From contig NZ_UWOE01000001.1 of assembly GCF_900604355.1 (NCBI RefSeq), positions 1,116,001-1,180,000 of the forward strand: 64,000 nt of DNA. The letters are read 5' to 3'. Both the position numbers and the translations under genes were made by a program. Shown here in pieces: positions 35,651-43,400 of this stretch (position 1 is the first letter of the stretch; every line of letters starts with the position of its first letter). The notes below the pieces were generated by a model. The model saw nothing but the letters and a program-made list of their open reading frames with translations, was not told where the DNA came from and did not search any database. Source of the DNA: Luxibacter massiliensis (lineage in GTDB: Bacteria > Bacillota > Clostridia > Lachnospirales > Lachnospiraceae).

Positions 35651-36778
35651 GTGTTTTATCTCATAACAGGAGGGAGTGGCAGCGGGAAATCTGCCTTTGC
35701 TGAAGATATGGTCTGCAGGCTGCACAGGGAAGAGGGGAGGCGGCAGAGAAAAACATCTCTATTGTATATTGCCACTATGATTCCTTACGGGGATGAAACC
35801 AGGCAGAAAATCCTCCGCCACCAGAGGATGCGCGCAGACAAGGGGTTTGTGACTGTGGAATGTTATACTGGGTTAAAGTTCCTAAATGGCATCTTCCAGA
35901 AACATATGGATGACTCCTTAAAACATGATAGGAGTGATAAATTTGAGGGGAATTCAATTTTGCTGGAGTGTATGTCCAATCTTGTGGCGAATGAGCTCTA
36001 TGAGCCTGCAGGAGCAGGGGAAAACACAGTAAAGGCTGTTTTAGAGGGAGTGGGTTTCTTGCTGTCTAAGTGCAGCAGCCTGGTTATTGTGACAAATGAT
36101 ATATTTGAGGAGCCGGCGCCGGATTCCGTGGAGATGAGGCGGTACAGGAAAACGCTGGGAGAAATTAATTTAAAACTGGCCCAGATGGCTGACGTTGTGA
36201 CAGAAGTTGTATATGGGGTGCCTATGGAATATAAGAACAGCCGGAAAAGAGGGCCGGAAAAGATGCCGCTTGATTCAAGGGGCAGAAAGGCCGGAATAAA
36301 CCATATGGAGGAAGAAAACAATTTAAAATACCCCAAAAAGGATGTTGGAGGGATTAAGCTGGTTACAGGCGGGGCCTGCCAGGGAAAGAGCTTGTATGCC
36401 AGACGTGAATTTGGGGGGAGTGGCAGCGGGAAATCTATTGACAAAAAAAGCGGGTTTATCTGGATTGACGGAGAGACTTGTGGCTTTGAAGAAATATATA
36501 CGTGTAATGGCATCTTTCACTTTGAGCTTCTTATCAGGCGTATGCTAAAAGGCGGTACAGAGCTTTCAGGCTTTGCCCGGGAGATTGCCAGAAGGAACCA
36601 GGATATTGTAATTGTGAGCAGTGAGATTGGCTGTGGACTTGTCCCTATGGGGACATTTGAAAGACAGTACAGGGAGACGGCAGGCAGGGTATTGACAGAG
36701 ATTGCGGGACTTGCCTGCAGGGTGGACCGTGTAGTATGTGGCATTGGGACAGTTTTAAAAGGAGGAGAGGAAGAATGA
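35651..36778 (+). CDS. cobU: Tandem CobU: adenosylcobinamide kinase / adenosylcobinamide-P guanylyltransferase with a second CobU-like domain
   Basis: CobU phosphorylates adenosylcobinamide and transfers GMP to it. Residues about 1-205 form one CobU unit: P-loop GGSGSGKS (7-14) and the RHQRMRADKGFVTVE helix carrying the kinase His. The VSNEVG-type GTP motif is altered to VTNDIFEEP. Residues about 233-375 form a second unit: P-loop GGACQGKS (240-247), no RH--R helix, but an intact SSEIGCGLVP motif. Thus each half keeps what the other lost. Residues 256-262 repeat the first P-loop exactly. Translation starts at GTG 35651 behind AAGGAG. Normal CobU has about 180 residues. Confidence 0.85.
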   Translation: MFYLITGGSGSGKSAFAEDMVCRLHREEGRRQRKTSLLYIATMIPYGDETRQKILRHQRMRADKGFVTVECYTGLKFLNGIFQKHMDDSLKHDRSDKFEGNSILLECMSNLVANELYEPAGAGENTVKAVLEGVGFLLSKCSSLVIVTNDIFEEPAPDSVEMRRYRKTLGEINLKLAQMADVVTEVVYGVPMEYKNSRKRGPEKMPLDSRGRKAGINHMEEENNLKYPKKDVGGIKLVTGGACQGKSLYARREFGGSGSGKSIDKKSGFIWIDGETCGFEEIYTCNGIFHFELLIRRMLKGGTELSGFAREIARRNQDIVIVSSEIGCGLVPMGTFERQYRETAGRVLTEIAGLACRVDRVVCGIGTVLKGGEEE

Positions 36779-37407
36779 GCCATATAGAATTGGAGAAGGT
36801 GCTGCCTGGTGAGATAGAGGCTAGGAGTTTTGAGATAATTACAGAGGAACTGGGAGATACACCCCTTATACCAGGGACAGAAATGATTGTGAAGCGGTGT
36901 ATCCATACAAGTGCAGATTTTGAGTATGCAAAGAACCTTGCTTTTTCGGAAGGAGCAGTTGAAAAGGCCCTGCAGGCGCTCAGAAATGGAGCTTCTATTG
37001 TCACAGATACGCAGATGGGCAAAGCAGGCATTAATAAAAAAAAGCTGGCAGAATATAACGGGGAGGTTTTCTGCTTTATGTCTGACCAGGATGTGGCACT
37101 TATGGCAAGGCAGAATGGGACGACCCGGGCGGCGGCCAGCATGGAAAAGGCGGCTGCCCTTGACAGGCAGCTGATTTTTGCAGTGGGCAATGCACCCACG
37201 GCCCTTGTCCGCCTTTATGAGCTGATACAGGAAGGGAAAATCAGGCCTCAGCTTATTATCGCTGTCCCCGTGGGATTTGTGAATGTAATACAGTCCAAGG
37301 AGCTGATCCTGAATTTAAGGGATGTCCCGTCCATTGTAGCCAGGGGAAGGAAGGGGGGCAGTAATATTGCAGCCTGTATCTGCAATGCGCTGCTATATAT
37401 GCTTTAA
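36775..37407 (+). CDS. cbiC: Cobalt-precorrin-8 methylmutase CbiC
   Basis: CbiC moves the C11 methyl group to C12 to give cobyrinate. The 210-residue protein has the catalytic-His segment MIVKRCIHTSADFEYA, the DTQMGKAGINKKKL stretch and AVPVGFVNVIQSKELIL with GRKGGSNIAA. The ATG overlaps the cobU stop and follows GGAGGAGAGG; the longer frame from 36736 has no ribosome binding site. Confidence 0.96.
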   Translation: MSHIELEKVLPGEIEARSFEIITEELGDTPLIPGTEMIVKRCIHTSADFEYAKNLAFSEGAVEKALQALRNGASIVTDTQMGKAGINKKKLAEYNGEVFCFMSDQDVALMARQNGTTRAAASMEKAAALDRQLIFAVGNAPTALVRLYELIQEGKIRPQLIIAVPVGFVNVIQSKELILNLRDVPSIVARGRKGGSNIAACICNALLYML

Positions 37408-37463
37408 TACATGGAGATTAGGCCGTGAGTGAGAACCTTTTAGTCATAAGGAAGGGGTGGAAC

Positions 37464-37946
37464 ATGAAGAAATCATATTTTCCTGTTTTTATGGATATTG
37501 GGGAGAAGAAAATATTGGTGGTCGGGGGCGGGAATATTGCCTCCCGGAGGGTAAAAACACTGCTTGCATTTGCGGAGAATATTACAGTTATAGCACCTGA
37601 AGTTACAGAATTTCTATCAGGCCTGGAATCCGAGGGGCGGATAGTATGTCTCCACCGGGAATACAGGCCGGAGGATCTGGAGGGGATGGATATGATTCTG
37701 GCTGCCACTGACGATAGGAGGCTGAACCAAAGTATTGCACGGTTGTGTGAGGGGGAAAAAGAAAAAGGAAGGGACATCCTGGTAAATATAGCAGACAACA
37801 GGGAACTTTGTGACTTTTACTTTCCCTCAGTTATTCAAAAGGAGGGGGTAGTGATAGGGATCAATTCTGGAGGGGCATGTCCGGGCAAAGTCAAGGCTGT
37901 CAGAAAAAAAATAGAAGATATATTCTGGGGGAGGGAAGATAAGTAA
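37464..37946 (+). CDS. Precorrin-2 dehydrogenase (Met8/CysG N-terminal domain type)
   Basis: This enzyme oxidises precorrin-2 to sirohydrochlorin with NAD+, supplying CbiK. The 160-residue protein contains YFPVFMDIGEKKILVVGGG (NAD-binding Rossmann loop), IASRRVKTLL, and NIADNRELCDFYFPSV, which are Met8/CysG hallmarks, and ends after the dimerisation region. It lacks the C-terminal methylase, matching the separate CobA domain upstream. The start is ATG 37464 (AAGGGG); a GTG at 37425 would add 13 residues. Last gene of the locus; a T-run terminator lies 80 bases downstream. Confidence 0.9.
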   Translation: MKKSYFPVFMDIGEKKILVVGGGNIASRRVKTLLAFAENITVIAPEVTEFLSGLESEGRIVCLHREYRPEDLEGMDMILAATDDRRLNQSIARLCEGEKEKGRDILVNIADNRELCDFYFPSVIQKEGVVIGINSGGACPGKVKAVRKKIEDIFWGREDK

Positions 37947-37949
37947 GTT

Positions 37950-38036
37950 AAAGTCCCCCATGCAGGCGTTGGGGCATTAGACCCTCAGGGCAGCCGCCAG
38001 ACGGACATGTGAGCAAGTCCGCCAGGCTTTTTTTAC
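37950..38036 (+). terminator. Terminator of the cobalamin locus, formed by structured repeat copy 3
   Basis: CGGAC and GTCCG (about 38001-38021), flanked by GCC/GGC, are followed by seven T residues (38028-38034), a good intrinsic terminator after the precorrin-2 dehydrogenase gene. The same 78 bases (37950-38027), read on the minus strand, match the structured repeat copies at 8774 and 54563, with an internal deletion of about 25 bases. Confidence 0.65.
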
Positions 38037-38110
38037 GGGAATAAAAATGGCGGGGCAGATACAGCCGGGAAGGGTTCCAGTACATTTAGGGTTATTGAAT
38101 GCAATACAAA

Positions 38111-38150
38111 TCTCCAAACCGACGTAAAATAAAATGACTCAGTTTGGAGA
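38111..38150 (-). terminator. Hairpin downstream of the ANTAR regulator gene
   Basis: A perfect 9-bp inverted repeat (TCTCCAAAC at 38111-38119, GTTTGGAGA at 38142-38150). On the minus strand it is followed by TTTGTATT, so it could end the glnA-ANTAR transcript, though the T-tract is weak. Confidence 0.45.
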
Positions 38151-38239
38151 CATATACTATGGCGGAGAAAGTATTTTCTGGGAAAAGGATAGGTTTTTCC
38201 TGACAAGGATCAAGTAAAAATTAGAACAGGGTGATTTTG

Positions 38240-38827
38240 TCATGGAACAGAATATTTTAATGTTTCTTCTGCCACCTCCCGCCGTGTGATACACCGATCC
38301 ATTGCCTGCTTTTCTATGTATCTGTGAGCTTCTGCTTCGGACATATTCATAGAATCAATTAATACCCATTTGGCACGGTTGACAATTCGGATTTCCGCCA
38401 TCTTATCTTCCAACGAAATATTCTTTTTCTCTAATTTTTTAAGCCGATGTTTGAAAACCCTCATCCAGTCGAGGGCTTGTTTCATGATCGTGACAGAAAC
38501 CGGCTTACGTAATGTTAAAACGCCATGTTCCTGCACCTTATCATAAATCCCATCATAAATATCGTTTTTGACCAGCAGAATTGCCACAGTATGCCGGCCG
38601 TCACAGATATCTACAGCGAACTTACTGCCAAAATCATCAGGCAGGGGAGTGTTAACAATAATGAAATCATACTCCCGTTCTGAAATTTTTCTTCTTGCAC
38701 CGCTGATGCTTTGGACTATATCTATCGGTGAATATTCTTTTTTGGGCAGCATAGCTATAAAAGAAGCATTGAAACTATCCGACGCTGAAACAATTAAAAT
38801 GCTGTATATATATTCTTTTAGAGGCAT
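38240..38827 (-). CDS. ANTAR-domain RNA-binding antiterminator with atypical receiver
   Basis: This 195-residue protein has an N-terminal receiver-like domain (about 8-120), a coiled-coil linker (MRVFKHRLKKLEKKN) and a C-terminal ANTAR domain (about 135-190: VNRAKWVLIDSMNMSEAEAH). ANTAR proteins bind hexaloop RNA hairpins and prevent intrinsic termination. The receiver keeps the Lys of LRKPVS but the phospho-acceptor position is Asn59 (DFIIVNTPLP), and the N-terminal acidic pair is degenerate, so control by phosphorylation is unlikely. The minus-strand start follows AAAGGGGGG. It lies 27 bases behind glnA, probably in the same transcript. Confidence 0.88.
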   Translation of the reverse strand: MPLKEYIYSILIVSASDSFNASFIAMLPKKEYSPIDIVQSISGARRKISEREYDFIIVNTPLPDDFGSKFAVDICDGRHTVAILLVKNDIYDGIYDKVQEHGVLTLRKPVSVTIMKQALDWMRVFKHRLKKLEKKNISLEDKMAEIRIVNRAKWVLIDSMNMSEAEAHRYIEKQAMDRCITRREVAEETLKYSVP

Positions 38828-38854
38828 TAGCGGCCCCCCTTTCGTTCATCTTTT

Positions 38855-40066
38855 TTAGATCCGGCCGTACACATGCCTAATATGTGCAGGCAGAATGGAC
38901 TTAATGAACTCGCTGTTTCGTGCGAAGGCCTTTGCTTCTTCCAATGTTTGGGGAAGCCGGGAATATCGTTGCAGGAGTTCTTCTGAAGCTGTGTATAAAT
39001 TCATATCAGCCGCAGGCGGAAGCTCCAGTTTATGCTCAATACCATATAATCCGGCATGGATGAGCAGGGCGTATGCCAGGTACGGATTTGCCATGGTATC
39101 CGGGGAGCGGAGTTCGGCACGTTTATAGACACCGAAAGCAGCAGGGATCCGTATCAGCTGAGAACGGTTTTGTGCGGACCACATTATAAATGCCGGGGCC
39201 TTCTGCTTGCCTAAGCGTTTGTAAGAATCTTCTGTTCTGTTGAGATAGAGTGTCATATCAGAAATATATTTTAAAATACCGGCAATGCTTTGATGAAATA
39301 CGATATCATCTTCATGGCCTTTAATTGAGAAGTTAATGTGCATTCCGTTTCCCGGTTGATCTATAAACGGTTTTGGTTCAAAGCAGGCAAAGATTCCATT
39401 TCTGTTAGCAACCGTTTCTACGACAGAAGAAAATGTGACCACATCATCTGCAGAAGATAGTGGATCAGAGTAGTGGAAATCAATCTCATTTTGCCCCGGC
39501 CCCTCTTCGTGGTGAGAACTTTCTGGACGGATACCCATCTGTTCTAATGTGAGGCAAATTTCGCGCCGGATATCTTCTCCTCTGTCATCTGGGGCAATAT
39601 CCATATAACTGGCAGTATCATAGGGAATCTTTGTGGGTTTGCCATAGTCGTCACGTTCAAATAGATAAAATTCCATCTCAGATCCGAACTGGAATTCTAT
39701 CCCCTTTTTCTCGGCAATGGCCACGGCTTTTTTTAAGATTTGGCGTGTATCACATTCGAAGGAGGAACCGTTTGGCCATGTAATATCACAGAACATACGG
39801 ACGACCCTTCCACTTTCTGGGCGCCAGGGAAGGATTTCTAATGTGGAGGAATCTGGATGGAGAAATAAATCAGAGGATGATTGGTTGTCAAAACCAGCGA
39901 TAGACCATGCATCAATGGCAATCCCCTGTTCAAAAGCACGTAGAAGCTCTGTATTCATGATGGAAATATTTTTCTGTTTTCCAAACACATCACAGAAGGC
40001 AAGACGGATAAATTTTACGTCTTCTTCTTCTACAAACTGTATGACTTCTTGATTAGTATATCTCAT
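38855..40066 (-). CDS. glnA: Glutamine synthetase, short type I form
   Basis: This enzyme condenses glutamate and ammonia with ATP. Motifs of the GS-I family are present: EEEDVKFIRLAFCDVFG, FGSEMEFYLFE, ESSHHEEGPGQNEIDFHY, NGMHINFSIKG, SAQNRSQLIRIPAAFG and the ELRSPDTMANPYLA block. At 403 residues it is some 40 shorter than typical Bacillus GlnA; the last ~25 residues (the region carrying the C-terminal EWDMFRTQVHPWE-type tail) are missing, as well as a loop near FSIKG. The minus-strand ATG at 40066 follows GGGGGT; a start at 40144 would add a non-homologous leader. Upstream lies an ANTAR-type attenuator. Confidence 0.9.
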   Translation of the reverse strand: MRYTNQEVIQFVEEEDVKFIRLAFCDVFGKQKNISIMNTELLRAFEQGIAIDAWSIAGFDNQSSSDLFLHPDSSTLEILPWRPESGRVVRMFCDITWPNGSSFECDTRQILKKAVAIAEKKGIEFQFGSEMEFYLFERDDYGKPTKIPYDTASYMDIAPDDRGEDIRREICLTLEQMGIRPESSHHEEGPGQNEIDFHYSDPLSSADDVVTFSSVVETVANRNGIFACFEPKPFIDQPGNGMHINFSIKGHEDDIVFHQSIAGILKYISDMTLYLNRTEDSYKRLGKQKAPAFIMWSAQNRSQLIRIPAAFGVYKRAELRSPDTMANPYLAYALLIHAGLYGIEHKLELPPAADMNLYTASEELLQRYSRLPQTLEEAKAFARNSEFIKSILPAHIRHVYGRI

Positions 40067-40197
40067 TTTTACCCCCGCTTTCTCTTGAATAAATATGTTT
40101 ATTGGTACAAGTTCGGACCTATTCCTAACTCTTTCAGTGGGCATGTTTTTTTAAATCTATCTTCCCAATATACATGCTGTCCGGGACTCTGACAGTA

Positions 40198-40256
40198 AAT
40201 AAAGAAAGACGTTCATAATAACAGAAACTTAGTTCCTGAATGGAATGAACGCCTTT
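40198..40256 (-). terminator. Attenuator terminator in the glnA leader
   Basis: On the minus strand AAAGGCGTTCAT (40256-40245) pairs with ATGAACGTCTTT (40216-40205), with one G-U pair, followed by the T-rich CTTTATTT. Its 5' arm overlaps the hexaloop hairpin at 40246-40261, so the two structures exclude each other. Confidence 0.7.
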
Positions 40257-40261
40257 GCTCA
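40246..40261 (-). promoter_or_regulatory. ANTAR-type hexaloop hairpin, glnA leader
   Basis: Minus strand: TGAGC, loop AAAGGC, GTTCA. The 5-bp stem (one G-U) carries a six-base loop with A at position 1 and G at position 4, the signature of ANTAR target hairpins. It lies only a few bases from the predicted transcription start. Confidence 0.65.
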
Positions 40262-40266
40262 CTAAA

Positions 40267-40295
40267 ATTCTAAATGTTACAGAGGAAATTGTCAA
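40267..40295 (-). promoter_or_regulatory. Promoter of glnA
   Basis: Minus strand: TTGACA (40295-40290), 17-base spacer, TAGAAT (40272-40267). Near consensus for the housekeeping sigma factor. Confidence 0.8.
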
Positions 40296-40313
40296 GAAAA
40301 ATAAAATTGATTA

Positions 40314-40342
40314 TTGACTTTTTTTGTTTTGGGTTATACAAT
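40314..40342 (+). promoter_or_regulatory. Promoter of gltB
   Basis: TTGACT (40314-40319), 17-base T-rich spacer, TACAAT (40337-40342). Divergent from the glnA promoter; the two -35 boxes are 18 bases apart. Confidence 0.8.
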
Positions 40343-40352
40343 TTTTGTTATT

Positions 40353-40368
40353 AAGGCAAAGGCGTCTT
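40353..40368 (+). promoter_or_regulatory. ANTAR-type hexaloop hairpin, gltB leader
   Basis: AAGGC, loop AAAGGC, GTCTT: a 5-bp stem (one G-U) with A1 and G4 in the loop. It starts about 4 bases after the predicted transcription start and overlaps the 5' arm of the terminator. Confidence 0.65.
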
Positions 40369-40406
40369 TTATGCAACCAGCATAGGAGGTTCCTTTGCCT
40401 TTTTTG
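40353..40406 (+). terminator. Attenuator terminator in the gltB leader
   Basis: AAGGCAAAGG (40353-40362) pairs with CCTTTGCCTT (40392-40401) and runs into six T residues. It stands between the gltB promoter and the gltB ATG at 40438, so read-through is needed for expression. Confidence 0.75.
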
Positions 40407-40437
40407 TTTGACTATTATGGAAAAGGAGTGAAGGGTT

Positions 40438-43400
40438 ATGTTTGATGCAAAGTCAAAACAGATACAGCCACCGCTTTACGAGAGCAAATTTGAGCATGAT
40501 AACTGCGGAATCGGCGCTGTTGTCAATATTAAAGGAAAGAAAACCAGAGACACACTTGAAAAGGCACTGACGATTGTGGAAAATCTTGAACATCGGGCCG
40601 GAAAGGATGGGGATGGGCAGACTGGGGATGGAGTAGGTATCATGGTACAGATCTGCCATGAGTTTTTCAGGAAAGAAGCAAAGGCTGTACAGATCAGTCT
40701 TGGAGAAGAGAGAGAGTATGGTATAGGGATGTTTTTCTTTCCCCAGGATGAATTAAAGCGGAACCAGGCAAAAAAGATGTTTGAAATTATTGTTGAGAAA
40801 GAGGGGATGGAGTTCCTAGGATGGAGGAAAGTACCTTGTGCGCCTGCCGTTTTGGGGGCAAGGGCGGCAGAATGTATGCCTTATATTTTGCAGGGTTTTA
40901 TAAAAAAGCCTGCATGTGTAGAAAAAGGGATTGATTTTGACCGAAAATTATATATTGTGAGGCGGGTGTTTGAACAGAGCAGTGACAACACCTATGTGGT
41001 GTCTTTGAGCAGCCGGACCATCGTTTATAAAGGAATGTTTTTGGTAGGACAGCTTCGGACTTTTTTTAAAGATCTGCAAAGTGAGTTATACCACTCGGCC
41101 ATTGCCATTGTACATTCCAGATTTTCTACCAATACAAACCCCAGCTGGGAACGGGCCCATCCGAACCGCTTTATTGTACATAACGGAGAAATCAACACGA
41201 TTCGTGGAAATGCGGACAAAATGCTTGCCCGGGAAGAAAATATGGAATCCGAGCATTTAAGCCATGAGTTCCATAAGATTTTGCCGGTTATAAATGCCCA
41301 GGGTTCAGATTCTGCAATGCTTGATAATACATTGGAGTTTTTGGTGATGAGCGGCATGGAGCTTCCTCTGGCAGTGATGATTACCATCCCGGAACCATGG
41401 GCAAATAATAAGACAATGCCTCAGCATAAAAGAGATTTTTATCAGTATTATGCCACTATGATGGAGCCGTGGGATGGACCGGCAGCCATCCTGTTTTCAG
41501 ACGGGGATGTGATGGGGGCAGTCCTTGACCGGAATGGCCTTCGGCCATCAAGGTATTATATCACAGATGATGATCAGTTAATTTTATCCTCAGAGGTGGG
41601 GGCGCTTCCTCTTGCCCATGATAAGATTTTGAAAAAAGACAGGCTTCGTCCGGGGAAAATGCTATTGGTGGATACGGTTAAGGGAGAGGTGATCGATGAT
41701 GACACATTGAAAGAAAAATATACAAGACAACAGCCTTATGGAGAATGGCTGGATTCAAATCTTGTGACCTTAAAAGAATTGAAAATACCTAATGTGCGGG
41801 TACCTGAGTTTTCAGATGAAGAGCGGATGCGGATGCAAAAAGCATTTGGCTATACTTATGAAGAATTGAAAGCAAGTATTCTGCCTATGGCTCTAAGGGG
41901 CAGTGAAGCCATTGCATCCATGGGGGTTGACACACCGATACCGGCATTGTCAAAAACCCACCATCAACTTTCACATTATTTTAAGCAGATGTTTGCTCAG
42001 GTCACTAATCCGCCCATTGATGCTATTCGTGAGGAGGTTGTTACATCCACAAGTGTTTATATTGGCAGGGATGGAAACCTGCTGGAGGAAACAGAAAAGA
42101 ATTGTAATGTATTAAAAGTCAATAATCCAATACTTACGAATACAGATATGCTGAAAATTAAATGCATGAAAAGAGAGGGGTTTAAAACAGCGGTCGTACC
42201 TATTCTGTATTACAAGAATACCAGCCTTGAGCGGGCAATCGACAGATTGTGTGTGGAAGTAGATAAGGAATACAGAAACGGCGTCAATATTATTATCCTG
42301 TCAGACCGGGGAGTGGATGAGAACCATGCGGCGATACCATCCCTCCTTGCGGTATCCGCCTTGCAGAAACATCTGGTACGTACAAAAAAGAGGACTGGCG
42401 TGGCGCTGATATTGGAATCAGCGGAGCCAAGAGAGGTACATGATTTTGCCACACTTCTTGGCTATGGAGCCTGTGCGGTCAATCCTTATCTGGCACAGGA
42501 ATCTATCAGGGAACTGATAGACAAGGGGATGCTGGATAAAGATTACTATGCGGCAGTGGATGACTATAACAGTGCCATATTGCATGGAATCGTTAAAATT
42601 GCATCCAAGATGGGAATCTCAACCATACAATCTTATCAAGGGGCCCAGATTTTTGAGGCATTGGGAGTTGATGAGGAAGTGGTAAAGAGATATTTTACAA
42701 ATACAGTATGCAGAATCGGCGGCATTACTTTGGATAAGATAGAAGAGGAGGTCGACAGGCTTCACACAACGGCCTTTGATCCATTGGGCAGGTATACAGA
42801 TCTGACGCTGGACAGTCCGGGACTGCATAAGGCCAGAGGGGGCGGGGAGGAGCACTTGTATAATCCTGCAACAATTCATATGCTGCAGCAGTCAGCGATG
42901 CGCGGGGATTACCAAATGTTTAAGCAGTATACACAAATGATCCACGAGGAAGATAAGGTGAGAAATCTCAGGGGACTCTTGGATTTTGTATATCCGAAAG
43001 GTGCAATTCCAATCGAAGAAGTGGAAAGTGTGGATCGTATTGTGACAAGGTTTAAAACAGGAGCAATGTCTTATGGCTCAATTTCAAAAGAGGCCCATGA
43101 GACGCTGGCCATTGCTATGAACCGTCTGCATGGAAAATCTAATAGCGGCGAAGGCGGCGAAGAATTAGAAAGGATGGAGAATAGGGGAAACGGTTTGGAG
43201 CGTTGTTCTGCAATCAAGCAAGTCGCTTCCGGTCGGTTTGGCGTTACAAGCCAATATCTGGTAAGTGCAAAGGAGATACAAATTAAGATGGCACAGGGAG
43301 CAAAACCAGGAGAGGGCGGCCATCTGCCCGCCGGGAAAGTATATCCGTGGATCGCAAAGACGAGACATTCCATCCCGGGGGTGGGCCTGATTTCACCGCC

